Positions 8,059 to 16,326 of a stretch of 64,000 bases of DNA are shown piece after piece. The translations under genes were made by a program, and so were the position numbers. The notes beneath the pieces are model-generated. The model was not told the DNA's origin and ran no database searches. It was given only the letters and a program-made list of their open reading frames with translations. The stretch comes from Alicyclobacillus fastidiosus (GTDB lineage Bacteria; Bacillota; Bacilli; Alicyclobacillales; Alicyclobacillaceae). Numbering within the stretch: position 1 is the stretch's first letter; each line of letters starts with the position of its first letter. The DNA is taken from the NCBI RefSeq assembly GCF_026651875.1, contig NZ_CP104067.1, positions 2,914,001-2,978,000 of the forward strand, given 5' to 3'.

Positions 8059-8958
8059 TTACACCGCCGACATTCGAAGGATATCGTCCACATACGAGAC
8101 CGAGTGATTGTAGTCGTAAATCGCGTGGTACGGATCTCGGTCAAACCCTTGTGCTGCGAGCATGTGCGCCGTTGAATAAATCGCGTCGTCGACATTGTGG
8201 ATGTTCGGGACCGTATGACCAGGGGCCGCAACGCCATAAATGGCGAACGTGGATGGCATGAACTGCATTGGCCCCAGTGCCCCTGCAGAACTGACATCCT
8301 GACCGGTGCAATCGAAGTCGGTCTCTTCCTTGTGAATGGCAGCGAGAACAGTCCACGGGATGTCATACTTCTTCCCGGCAGCCTGGTAGACCGGCATAAG
8401 GGACGGCGGGGCGTGTTGAATGAGGGACAAAGAGGCTTGCGTCGGCGTGTAGTTGGCCATGGGCGCCTCAATCGTCAATTTTTCCCCGACGTAAAGAGCC
8501 GAACCCGCGATTTGGTTGGTCTGTTCGAGGGTGGTGACAGAGACGCCATATTCCATGGAGATGGCCCAAAGTGTATCGCCTGGCATGACGGTGTACGTCA
8601 ATGGGCCGCCTGTCGAGACGCTCATCGACGTCGCTTTCGAGGCAGTCGGGACCTTGACGGCCTGTCCGTCTTGCAATTTATGTTCCATTTGAGGGTGAGC
8701 GGTAAGAGGGTGGACCCAATCGGCGAATATCGCATGGGTTTTTTCGATATTAGGTATTTGTGCGGTCGTCGGTGGGGATGGTGCAAGGACTGCCTGTTGG
8801 TCAATTGGAGTGGTGACTAGAACGTCCGAAGGTGCCGAGGAGCGCGACGAGGCGCGTTCGCTGGTCCAGCGCAATCCGCCTGCAGCGTGGGTAAAGGCTA
8901 TGATAGCGAGTACGCCTGCGAGTAGCAACGTGAGGCCGATACGAACCTGCCTGATCAA
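8059..8958 (-). CDS. LysM domain lytic transglycosylase, membrane-anchored
   Basis: A 299-residue protein. Residues about 8-26 are an N-terminal anchor or signal. A low-complexity linker leads to a LysM domain (TYTVMPGDTLWAISMEYGVS, about 122-165), then a transglycosylase-like domain with IHKEETDFDC (putative catalytic Glu) and GALGPMQFMPSTFAIYG. It should cleave the glycan strands of peptidoglycan outside the membrane. It resembles the MltB-like transglycosylases found in sporulating Firmicutes. It stands alone, convergent with the MoxR operon. Confidence 0.85.
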   Translation of the reverse strand: MIRQVRIGLTLLLAGVLAIIAFTHAAGGLRWTSERASSRSSAPSDVLVTTPIDQQAVLAPSPPTTAQIPNIEKTHAIFADWVHPLTAHPQMEHKLQDGQAVKVPTASKATSMSVSTGGPLTYTVMPGDTLWAISMEYGVSVTTLEQTNQIAGSALYVGEKLTIEAPMANYTPTQASLSLIQHAPPSLMPVYQAAGKKYDIPWTVLAAIHKEETDFDCTGQDVSSAGALGPMQFMPSTFAIYGVAAPGHTVPNIHNVDDAIYSTAHMLAAQGFDRDPYHAIYDYNHSVSYVDDILRMSAV

Positions 8959-9040
8959 TTACATCTCCCTTTCTATCGAGCTTGTCTAAAGAAGATGTAC
9001 GCGATGAATCGCGAAAACATGCCTTTGTGACGAAAAAGTG

Positions 9041-9065
9041 AAAAAATCCGCCTGATTGGCGGATT
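9041..9065 (-). terminator. Terminator of the gene at 9064-9330
   Basis: On the minus strand AATCCGCC and GGCGGATT (9045-9052 with 9058-9065) form an 8-bp stem followed by a T-run. The stem overlaps the stop codon of the upstream gene. Confidence 0.75.
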
Positions 9066-9330
9066 ACGCTGACTTGTGAGACAACTCGATAGCGTCCAGT
9101 AGAGAGCCAGCGAAGCGTTCTGCCTGAAGCGGACAAAATTCCAGTTCTACCTCGTCTGTGACCGGATTCACGCACTGAATGATGTAGGTGCACTGGTGGT
9201 CGCACTGAAGTTGCTGCGGCCGTGTCGTATGTTCGGCGCCGACAACGCGAAAATGGTATTCCTTCAACGGGTTCACCTTCCACTTCATGTTCTGCGCACG
9301 GCGCAGACGTTCACTTTCATTCTTTCTCAA
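9064..9330 (-). CDS. Small hypothetical Cys-containing protein
   Basis: An 88-residue protein with a TTG start; an internal ATG (MKWKVNPLKEY) is a possible alternative. The centre has CDHQCTYIIQC and a later Cys (LEFCPLQAE), giving four Cys that could bind a metal, though the spacing fits no family I know. The N-terminus is basic. It has its own terminator and is divergent from the aldo/keto reductase. Confidence 0.5.
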   Translation of the reverse strand: MRKNESERLRRAQNMKWKVNPLKEYHFRVVGAEHTTRPQQLQCDHQCTYIIQCVNPVTDEVELEFCPLQAERFAGSLLDAIELSHKSA

Positions 9331-9390
9331 ATAACACTTTCGGCAAACGTGTCATATCATGTCGGAGAGTGGCAGGGGATGCGAATTCCC

Positions 9391-9428
9391 CTCCACCTAC
9401 ACACGGTGTCTAGCCGTCGTAGGTGGAG
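9391..9428. repeat. Long interrupted inverted repeat
   Basis: CTCCACCTAC (9391-9400) and GTAGGTGGAG (9419-9428) pair perfectly. Inside the loop ACGG and CCGT can extend the stem. There is no T-run on either side strong enough for an ordinary terminator. It lies between two divergent genes. Confidence 0.5.
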
Positions 9429-9451
9429 TTTGAATATATCTACACGAATGC

Positions 9452-9480
9452 TTTCCGAGAAAAAATCCTTCCGGTACAAT
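9452..9480 (+). promoter_or_regulatory. Weak promoter for aldo/keto reductase
   Basis: TTTCCG (9452-9457), 17-nt spacer, TACAAT (9475-9480), 22 nt before the ATG. The -10 is good and the -35 poor. Confidence 0.35.
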
Positions 9481-9502
9481 AGTTGGTACTGGAGGGGATG
9501 CT

Positions 9503-10333
9503 ATGGTGAGCCAGATTTTTCAAACTACGAAACTCAACAATGGTGTGGAAATGCCTTGGTTTGGCCTTGGCGTGTATAAAGCACAGGCTGGGGCAGAAGT
9601 GGAGCAGGCCATCCACGACGCGTTGGAGATTGGGTATCGGCATATCGATACCGCCGCACTCTATGAAAATGAGGAAAGCGTTGGCGAAGCCATCCGCACT
9701 TCAGGCCTCAAACGGGAAGACGTGTTCGTCACCACGAAGCTTTGGAATACGGAGCAAGGATACGAGAGCACGCTCAAGGCTTTTGAGACGAGCCGGAAGA
9801 AACTCAAGTTTGACTACATAGACCTGTACCTGATTCATTGGCCGGGCAAGGACAAGTTTGTCGATACCTGGAAGGCGTTTGAAAAGTTGTACCGGGACGG
9901 GTACATTCGTGCCATCGGGGTGAGTAACTTTCAAGTCCATCACCTGCAAACGCTCTTGGAGCGAACTGAAATTCGTCCGACGGTCAACCAAGTCGAATAT
10001 CATCCGAGGTTGACGCAGGAACCACTCAAGGCGTTTTGCGAGTCGCAACAAATTCAGTTGGAGGCCTGGGCGCCCTTGATGCGTGGCAAAGTGCTCGACG
10101 ACCCGGTGATTCTCGACATCGCGGCGAAGTACGGCAAGACGCCGTCGCAGGTGGTGTTGCGGTGGGACCTGGACACCAAGGTGATCACCATTCCGAAGTC
10201 CGTTCACCGTAATCGCATCGAGGAAAACGCAGGTATTTTTGATTTCCAACTGGACGACACCGATCTAAAGCGGATTGGACAATTGAACACAAACGAACGT
10301 ACTGGGCCAGATCCGGATGAGCTCCTCTTTTAA
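9503..10333 (+). CDS. Aldo/keto reductase
   Basis: A 276-residue NAD(P)H-dependent carbonyl reductase of the 2,5-diketo-D-gluconate reductase-like group. The catalytic tetrad is visible: Asp49 and Tyr54 in [12 protein letters not shown], Lys79 in VTTKLW and His112 in LIHWPG. The cofactor-binding end has [20 protein letters not shown]. Full length for the family. GGAGGGG at 9491-9497 precedes the ATG. It is a single-gene unit with promoter and terminator. The substrate cannot be told from sequence; detoxification of aldehydes or methylglyoxal is common in the group. Confidence 0.9.
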   Translation: MVSQIFQTTKLNNGVEMPWFGLGVYKAQAGAEVEQAIHDALEIGYRHIDTAALYENEESVGEAIRTSGLKREDVFVTTKLWNTEQGYESTLKAFETSRKKLKFDYIDLYLIHWPGKDKFVDTWKAFEKLYRDGYIRAIGVSNFQVHHLQTLLERTEIRPTVNQVEYHPRLTQEPLKAFCESQQIQLEAWAPLMRGKVLDDPVILDIAAKYGKTPSQVVLRWDLDTKVITIPKSVHRNRIEENAGIFDFQLDDTDLKRIGQLNTNERTGPDPDELLF

Positions 10334-10360
10334 GCGCGCCAGAACGCGTTCATTGATGAT

Positions 10361-10393
10361 AGAAGGCTACCCTTTGCTGTAGGGTAGCCTTCT
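10361..10393 (+). terminator. Terminator after aldo/keto reductase
   Basis: AGAAGGCTACCCT (10361-10373) pairs perfectly with AGGGTAGCCTTCT (10381-10393) across a 7-nt loop. The T-run is short. The hairpin may also serve the minus-strand small ORF that ends at 10470. Confidence 0.7.
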
Positions 10394-10469
10394 TCATGGC
10401 AAGGATATCTACGCCGCCAGAGATGCATTGCGTGCGCCAGGGCGTTTCATCTGGTGAGTGGAACCTGTC

Positions 10470-10613
10470 TTACTGACCGTTTCCGCCTTTTTGAAAAGAC
10501 GTAGGCTGGTTCAAAGCCTTTCTTGGTTTGTCCACCAAACTGCTGTTTCCCGATTGCGAACTGGTACTTCTGCGGTGCGCTTTTGGATAGTTGAACGTCT
10601 TGCTGTCTCCCAT
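10470..10613 (-). CDS. Possible small hydrophilic protein
   Basis: A 47-residue ORF (MGDSKTFNYPKAHRRS...) rich in Ser, Lys, Asn and Gln, with no Cys. GGAGG at 10622-10626 is 8 nt before the ATG; an ATG two codons upstream is too close to it. The composition recalls minor small acid-soluble or spore-core peptides, but there is no signature I can name. The opposite strand's ORF over this stretch has no ribosome-binding site. Confidence 0.4.
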   Translation of the reverse strand: MGDSKTFNYPKAHRRSTSSQSGNSSLVDKPRKALNQPTSFQKGGNGQ

Positions 10614-10755
10614 GGTCATCGCCTCCCCGACCGTAGGATTTCCTTCACCGACTCGAACATGCCTTCCAGCACTTTGCTCGGGTAGAACTGCTCAAAGGCC
10701 CGCTGAATAGTTGCGCGCTGGCATGTAGAGACTAATTCCTGGCAGGTGAAAAGAC

Positions 10756-10854
10756 ATGAAGACACTAGACAAATTGCTGTTTGTAGCCGTCCTCGGTGGA
10801 CTGCTGGTGATTGGTGCGGTATACGTGCTGTTGTCCACGAGACACATGTTCTAA
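10756..10854 (+). CDS. Possible 32-residue membrane peptide
   Basis: Starts MKTLDKLLFVAVLGG and has one hydrophobic segment (about residues 7-26), ending STRHMF. CAGGTG lies 8 nt before the ATG. It sits just upstream of the pseudouridine synthase in another frame. No homologue recognised. Confidence 0.4.
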   Translation: MKTLDKLLFVAVLGGLLVIGAVYVLLSTRHMF

Positions 10855-10913
10855 GACTGGCGATTCCTGCGATGGCCATTCATAATGAAGGGCGACATCG
10901 GAGGTGCTACAAT

Positions 10914-11888
10914 TTGTACGAGTTTACCATCACGGATGCCGAGGCAGGCCGAAAGCTCTCCACATTGCTCAGCAACACGCATGGCATGTCGCGCCGTCTC
11001 CTGCGCAAAGTGATCCAGACAGACGGTGTGCTGTGTAACGGTACACCTGTCATGCTCTCTTATATCGTCAAAGCTGGCGATCACATCGGCGTCCAGTTTC
11101 CCGACGAAGACACCACCGTCGTTCCCGAGCCGATGCCCCTTCACGTCTGTTACGAAGACGACAATATCGTCGTGGTCAACAAGCCTGCGGGCGTGCTCAC
11201 ACATCCTTCCGCTCGCGAGCGCACCGGGTCGTTACTCGCCGGTGTGGCGGCGTACCTTCAACCGTACGGACTCGTTCCACACTCCATCCACCGACTCGAC
11301 AAATTTACATCGGGTGCCATTATGTTCGCCAAACACGCCCATGGACACCATTTGTTCGATGCTGCTCTGCGCCACGACCTCGTTCACCGCAACTACGTAG
11401 CGATTGCCTTTACGCCGACGCATCCGCCCCTTTCTCAGTGGGTGACGTTCGAAGATTTTATCGCGCAGGATCCAAATAAGCCGTCGCGGCGCATCGTCGG
11501 TGACGAGACGAGCGGACAACTGGCGATTACACACATGTGTCCAATCGCGCGCGTCGGCGACGTGTCCATTTGCGTGTTTCGCCTGGAGACTGGGCGCACA
11601 CATCAGATCCGCTTGCAAATGGCCGCACGCGGGATGCCGCTGGTCGGTGACCGCGATTACACGTATGCGTACAGCGGACACCCTCCCACGAAGGCGTCGA
11701 CCTTTCATGAACGGATGCTGCCGCACCAAGCGTTGCATGCGTATCAACTGGTTTGGCGGGTTCGCGTGACGGATGCTCCGACGTCCGCGTATGCGAAGCC
11801 AGCCGACCTCTTGGAGGAGTTGTGGTCGATGCTCGGCGGGGGCCCTTCCTTGCACGCACTCGTGCAGTCGAAGGCCGCACTTTCGTAA
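10914..11888 (+). CDS. RluA-family pseudouridine synthase
   Basis: A 324-residue enzyme that isomerises specific uridines in RNA. It has an N-terminal S4-like RNA-binding region (about residues 12-60), then NKPAGVLTHP and the catalytic motif HSIHRLDKFTSG with Asp129. TGRTHQIRLQMA is the usual second motif. The TTG at 10914 is preferred because GGAGGT at 10900-10905 is 8 nt upstream. The longer frame back to 10746 overlaps a small ORF and has no better site. Closest in style to YjbO/YlyB-type paralogues; whether rRNA or tRNA is the target is not clear. Confidence 0.88.
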   Translation: MYEFTITDAEAGRKLSTLLSNTHGMSRRLLRKVIQTDGVLCNGTPVMLSYIVKAGDHIGVQFPDEDTTVVPEPMPLHVCYEDDNIVVVNKPAGVLTHPSARERTGSLLAGVAAYLQPYGLVPHSIHRLDKFTSGAIMFAKHAHGHHLFDAALRHDLVHRNYVAIAFTPTHPPLSQWVTFEDFIAQDPNKPSRRIVGDETSGQLAITHMCPIARVGDVSICVFRLETGRTHQIRLQMAARGMPLVGDRDYTYAYSGHPPTKASTFHERMLPHQALHAYQLVWRVRVTDAPTSAYAKPADLLEELWSMLGGGPSLHALVQSKAALS

Positions 11889-11953
11889 CCACGAAACCCT
11901 GAGCTTTTTGGTACACTACATGTTGAATGAAATTTGTTTATAGGAGAGGTGTC

Positions 11954-13021
11954 ATGGCGAGATATAAGCATCTCGATACGCTCCGAGAACTTGTCACGCT
12001 CCATGGTGGGCCTGGGTTTGAACAACAGGTCCGCGACCGAATTCAAACGGCGTTCTCCGAGTACACGACCGATTTACGCGTCGACACACTCGGGAACTTG
12101 ATCGGCGTCATCCCAGGCGAGGGACCGGGTCCAAGGCCACGGATCTTATTGTCTGCGCACATGGATGAAATTGCGCTCGTGGTTTCCCGCATTGAAGCGG
12201 GCGGGTTTCTTCGCGTGGCGCAAGCAGGCGGATTCGATCCGCGAACGCTGGTCGGGCAAGAAGTGTTTGTACATACCCGCACCGGGAAGCACCTTGGCAT
12301 CGTTGGCTCCAAGCCACCCCATTTGACTGCCCCAGAGGAGCGGGGGAAGGCTGCTGCCCTAGAAGATCTGTTTATCGATCTCGCCCACCCAGAAGCGTCC
12401 GTGCGCGATCTGGTCGCAATCGGGGACCGCGTGACGCTCGCCAGAGAGGTCTACTCGCTGCGCAACGATAGACTCGCGGGAAAATCACTGGATAATCGCA
12501 CGAGTGTCGCCATCATTCTGGAGACGTTAGAAGTTCTGAAAAAACTTCACCATACTGCTGACGTCTATGCCGTCGCCAGTGTCCAGGAAGAGGTGGGCGT
12601 CCGCGGCGCGGCTACCGTCGGCTACGGCGTAAACCCGGACATCGCCATCGCGATTGACGTGACATTTGGCGACTTTCCTGGGCAGGCTTTCGACGAAGGC
12701 TTTGAACTCGACGGAGGGCCCGCGCTTTCTTACGGTCCGAACCTGCATATGAAAGTCTTTCGGCACTTGACCGAAGTGGCGGACCGCGAAGGTATCCCCT
12801 ATCAAGTCGAGTTGTCGCAAGGGCCGGTCGGCGCGGATGCGCGGGCATTTCAAATTGCTCGCGCGGGCATCGCCAGCGCACTCATCGGGATTCCGCTGCG
12901 CTACATGCACACCTCGGTTGAAACTGGTGCGTACCGCGATATTGCGTTGTGTGGGCGCCTCTTGGCACAGTACATCGCGGACGTGGACGCAGCCCGAGTG
13001 GAGGATTTGTCATGTTATTAA
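11954..13021 (+). CDS. M42-family aminopeptidase, first of three
   Basis: A 355-residue cytosolic dimetal aminopeptidase of the glutamyl aminopeptidase/TET type. Metal ligands and catalytic residues are complete: His69 and Asp in SAHMDEI, Asp in SLDNRTSV, the Glu pair in VQEEVGVRGA, Asp in AIDVTFGD and the C-terminal His in RYMHTS. Family members form large tetrahedral dodecamers that trim peptides. The ATG at 11954 follows AGGAGAGG; the frame opens 9 codons earlier without a better site. It overlaps the second gene by 10 nt. Confidence 0.92.
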   Translation: MARYKHLDTLRELVTLHGGPGFEQQVRDRIQTAFSEYTTDLRVDTLGNLIGVIPGEGPGPRPRILLSAHMDEIALVVSRIEAGGFLRVAQAGGFDPRTLVGQEVFVHTRTGKHLGIVGSKPPHLTAPEERGKAAALEDLFIDLAHPEASVRDLVAIGDRVTLAREVYSLRNDRLAGKSLDNRTSVAIILETLEVLKKLHHTADVYAVASVQEEVGVRGAATVGYGVNPDIAIAIDVTFGDFPGQAFDEGFELDGGPALSYGPNLHMKVFRHLTEVADREGIPYQVELSQGPVGADARAFQIARAGIASALIGIPLRYMHTSVETGAYRDIALCGRLLAQYIADVDAARVEDLSCY

Positions 13022-14049
13022 AACGGTTGTCGGAGGCGATGGGGCCGTCTGGGTTTGAAGACGAGATCCGCAACGTGATCCGGGACGAGGTGACGCCGCT
13101 CGTCGCAGATCTGCACACGGACGTCCTCGGGAATTTGATTGTCAGCAACGGAAGCGAGCACAACGGCCCGCGCGTCATGCTCGACGCGCATATGGATGAA
13201 GTCGGGCTCATGGTTGTTCAGGTTTGCGAGGGCGGGCGTGAGAGCGGCCTGTTGAAGTTCCGGGCGCTCGGCGGGATCGATCCGCGCGTGCTCGTGAGCA
13301 AACCGGTTTTCGTCGGGAACGACCGGATTCCCGGTGTCATCGGTGCAAAGCCGATTCACTTGCAGGAGCTAAGTGAACGGCGCAAACCGCTTGCGATGGA
13401 TCAGTTGTACATCGACATCGGCGCGAAGGACGCAAAGGACGCGAAAGCCGTGGTGAAACCGGGAGACGTGGCCATCTTCGCCACGCAGTTCGGGACGCTC
13501 GGCGAGCGCGCCATCAAAGGCAAGTCGTTCGACGACCGCATCGGCTGCGCGCTGCTCGTTGAAGCCTTGCGCGAATCCTACGACCTCCCTGTCGTCGGGG
13601 CGTTTACGGTGCAGGAGGAGATCGGGTTACGCGGCGCACAGGCTGCGGCCTACGCCATCGAACCGGACATCGCCATCGCGCTTGAAGGCACGGTCTGCTT
13701 TGATGTAGTCGGTGCCAAGTCGCACGGGCAGTCGACCATCATGGGGGCAGGGCCGGCACTCACTGTCCAGGATTCACAGACCGTCGCGGATCGGCGCTTC
13801 CTGGACTTCATGGTCAGTGTGGCGGAGAAACACGGCATTCCATATCAGCTCCGCCGGGTAAAAGGCGGCAGTAACGACTACGGAGCGATTCATAAAGTCC
13901 GTGCCGGCGTCATCGGCGGCGCGATTTCCGTCCCGGTCCGCTATATCCACGCGCCTACCCAGGTTGCTTCACTCGATGACTTCGACAACTCCCTATCGCT
14001 AGTAAAGGCAGTGCTTCGGGAGCTAGAACAAGGAGGGTTTACGGCATGA
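13012..14049 (+). CDS. M42-family aminopeptidase, second of three
   Basis: A 345-residue paralogue of the previous gene. It keeps the metal and catalytic set: LDAHMDEVG, KSFDDRIGC, VQEEIGLRGA, ALEGT (Glu where the first has Asp) and the final RYIHAP. The Glu variant of the bridging region is frequent among FrvX-like members and may mark a different substrate. The start at 13012 lies within the end of the first gene; GTGGAGG at 12998-13004 is the ribosome-binding site. Translation is probably coupled to both neighbours. Confidence 0.92.
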   Translation: MLLKRLSEAMGPSGFEDEIRNVIRDEVTPLVADLHTDVLGNLIVSNGSEHNGPRVMLDAHMDEVGLMVVQVCEGGRESGLLKFRALGGIDPRVLVSKPVFVGNDRIPGVIGAKPIHLQELSERRKPLAMDQLYIDIGAKDAKDAKAVVKPGDVAIFATQFGTLGERAIKGKSFDDRIGCALLVEALRESYDLPVVGAFTVQEEIGLRGAQAAAYAIEPDIAIALEGTVCFDVVGAKSHGQSTIMGAGPALTVQDSQTVADRRFLDFMVSVAEKHGIPYQLRRVKGGSNDYGAIHKVRAGVIGGAISVPVRYIHAPTQVASLDDFDNSLSLVKAVLRELEQGGFTA

Positions 14050-15032
14050 AAGATCTGATTGAGCGGCTTGCGAAAGCCATCGCGCCTTCTGGGTCCGAAC
14101 GCACATTGCAGTCGTTGATCCTCGACGAACTGAACGGCGTTGCGGACGAAGTGGGCATTGATACCCTTGGGAACGGCATCGCCAAAAAGAGCGGCCGAGG
14201 TCCGCACATCATGTTGGCCGCACACGCGGATGAACCAGGCGTGATGGTGATCGACATCGATGAGCAAGGATTTTTGCGCCTCATCCCCATCGGCAATTTA
14301 CGTCCTGAGCACCTCCTTCACCGGCAAGTGGAATTCACCAACGGCGTAGTGGGGGTCATCGAACTTGAAGAGAAGGTGAAGCTGGCGGACGCTGGCTATG
14401 ACCACCTGTACGTCGACATCGGATCCCGCTCGCGTCAAGAGACATTGGGTCTCGTTCACATCGGCCTCGCGGGCGTCATCGTCGATCCCGTTCGCGAGTT
14501 GGCCGGCAATCGCCTCCTCGGGCGCGCCTTGGACAACCGCGTCGGTTGCGCCATTGCGGTCACCGCTTTTCGCGAGCTGGCGACCTCTGGGCGTCAGGTG
14601 ACGCTCGTACTCACCGCACAGAGCGCCGTCGGCGCACGCGGGGCCCGCACCGCGGCGTATCAGGTGCAGCCGGACCTAGCGCTCCTCATCGACGCGGCAC
14701 CGGCGAGCGACGTCCCAGAGGGCCGGCGCACGGCACTTGAGCTCGGTCGTGGACCGGCCATCAAGATCATGGACGGAACGGCGATTGTGCCGCTCGCGGT
14801 CAAAGATCACCTGATCCAATCTGCGCAGGCGATTGGCGTGGAGACGCAATTCGAGGTGTGGCCAGGCGGCCAATCGGACGCTGGCGCGGTTCAACTGTCT
14901 GTCGATGGCATCCACATCGGCGGCGTGTCCTATCCGGCCAGGTACGTGGGCTCTACGCAGAGCGTGATCGATTTAGGGGATGTGGATAGCGCGCTGAAAT
15001 TGGTGATCGAGGCAGCAAAGACGTATCAGTAA
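14046..15032 (+). CDS. M42-like protein with degenerate active site, third of three
   Basis: A 328-residue intact frame that overlaps the second gene by ATGA. It aligns along its whole length with M42 peptidases and keeps His60/Asp62 (AAHADEPG) and the DNR motif (RALDNRVGC). The catalytic and metal-binding Glu pair, however, is replaced by Ser193-Ala194 (TAQSAVGARGA), and the C-terminal His ligand by Gly302 (ARYVGSTQ). It should not bind two metals in the usual way, so it is probably inactive and may be a structural or regulatory subunit of a mixed complex. The frame is clean, so this is not simple decay. Confidence 0.85.
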   Translation: MKDLIERLAKAIAPSGSERTLQSLILDELNGVADEVGIDTLGNGIAKKSGRGPHIMLAAHADEPGVMVIDIDEQGFLRLIPIGNLRPEHLLHRQVEFTNGVVGVIELEEKVKLADAGYDHLYVDIGSRSRQETLGLVHIGLAGVIVDPVRELAGNRLLGRALDNRVGCAIAVTAFRELATSGRQVTLVLTAQSAVGARGARTAAYQVQPDLALLIDAAPASDVPEGRRTALELGRGPAIKIMDGTAIVPLAVKDHLIQSAQAIGVETQFEVWPGGQSDAGAVQLSVDGIHIGGVSYPARYVGSTQSVIDLGDVDSALKLVIEAAKTYQ

Positions 15033-15067
15033 AGCGGTGGAGGGAACCTTCCCTCCCGCTCTTTTTT
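15033..15067 (+). terminator. Terminator of the M42 operon
   Basis: GGAGGGAA and TTCCCTCC pair across CC, extended by AGCGG/CCGCT outside, then six T. Confidence 0.85.
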
Positions 15068-15098
15068 CGTCAACTGTTTCTACCGTTTCTCAAACCTG

Positions 15099-15107
15099 TG
15101 CTATAAT
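15099..15107 (+). promoter_or_regulatory. Extended -10 promoter of the aro operon
   Basis: TGC followed by TATAAT (15102-15107) is an extended -10 element. The -35 is poor. About 55 nt of leader follow, with a small CTCGG/CCGAG hairpin before GGGAGGGC. Confidence 0.55.
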
Positions 15108-15168
15108 ACGTCCCATTCAGGCTGGAACACTCGGTTTTGCCGAGGTAGTACATACGGGAGGGCTTTTT

Positions 15169-16326
15169 TTGATTCGTTATCTCTCAGCAGGTGAGTCCCA
15201 CGGACCGGGATTGACCGTTGTCATCGATGGATTTCCTAGTAATCTCCCCGTCTCTAAAGAGTACATCGATGAGCAGTTGCGCCGTCGTCAGATGGGGTAT
15301 GGCCGCGGATTTCGGCAGCGGATCGAGACGGACACGGTGGAAGTCACCAGTGGCATTCGCTTTGGCCACACGCTCGGTACGCCCATCACGATGAACGTGG
15401 TCAATCGCGATTTCAAGAACTGGACGGACCGGATGTCAGTGTTTGGGGAGAAGCCAGACGACCTCAAGGAAATCTACCGGCCTCGCCCAGGCCATGCCGA
15501 TTTGGCGGGTGCCATCAAATACGACCACGAAGACATCCGAAACGTCCTCGAGCGTGCGAGCGCCCGCAACACGGCGACCATCGTCGCTGCAGGTGCTCTG
15601 GCCAAGCAGTTGCTCGAGCAGTTTAACATCCAGGTGACCGCCCACGTCGTCGAACTGTGTGACGTGGTGGCAACTGACTTGCCGACGAGCCTAGAGGATT
15701 TGATTGAACGCGCGGACGCGTCAGAAGTTCGCTGCGCCGACGCAAACGCAGAGGCACAGATGATCGCGCGAATCGATGAAGCCAAGGAAAATGGCGACAC
15801 CGTTGGCGGCATCTTCGAGGTCATCGTGCGCGGTTGTCCAATTGGCCTTGGCAGTTACGCGATGCCGGACAGGAAGCTGGACGGGCGACTCGCAGGCGCG
15901 TTGATGAGCATACAAGCCATCAAAGGCGTCGAGATTGGGCTCGGTTTTGAGGCAGCGCGCCGCTTTGGTTCAAAGGTCCACGATGCGATTGCGTACAAGG
16001 ACGGTTCCTACTTGCGCGCCTCGAACGGGGCTGGCGGGTTGGAAGGCGGCGTCACAAACGGGGAAGACGTGGTCGTTCGCGTGGCTATGAAGCCTATTTC
16101 CACGCTGTATAAACCACTTCCGAGCGTCAACATGAAGACGAAGGAAACGGAACTCGCAGCCATCGAGCGCTCCGATTACTGCGCCTTGCCGGCGGCGTCG
16201 GTCGTCGGGGAGAACGTGGTCGCTTGGGTGATTGCAGACGCCCTCATCGAAAAATTCGGCGGCGACTCGCTTGAACAGATGAAGGACAATTTCGAACAAT
16301 ACCGCGAGCGAGTGGCAAAGCGATGA
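15169..16326 (+). CDS. aroC: Chorismate synthase
   Basis: A 385-residue enzyme for the last shikimate step (EPSP to chorismate, FMNH2-dependent). Conserved motifs: GESHGPGL at the N-terminus, RRRQMGYGRG, RPGHADLAGAIKY, and ASARNTA. GGGAGGGC at 15156-15163 is 5-7 nt before the TTG, while the longer frame from 15037 runs through the promoter. First gene of an aro-trp-tyr supraoperon; it overlaps aroB by ATGA. Called aroF in Bacillus nomenclature. Confidence 0.97.
   Translation: MIRYLSAGESHGPGLTVVIDGFPSNLPVSKEYIDEQLRRRQMGYGRGFRQRIETDTVEVTSGIRFGHTLGTPITMNVVNRDFKNWTDRMSVFGEKPDDLKEIYRPRPGHADLAGAIKYDHEDIRNVLERASARNTATIVAAGALAKQLLEQFNIQVTAHVVELCDVVATDLPTSLEDLIERADASEVRCADANAEAQMIARIDEAKENGDTVGGIFEVIVRGCPIGLGSYAMPDRKLDGRLAGALMSIQAIKGVEIGLGFEAARRFGSKVHDAIAYKDGSYLRASNGAGGLEGGVTNGEDVVVRVAMKPISTLYKPLPSVNMKTKETELAAIERSDYCALPAASVVGENVVAWVIADALIEKFGGDSLEQMKDNFEQYRERVAKR

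Noticed and set aside
14046..15032. Third M42 gene as a pseudogene
   Set aside because: The frame is intact, coupled to its neighbour and alignable throughout; only specific active-site residues differ, so a pseudoenzyme is more likely.
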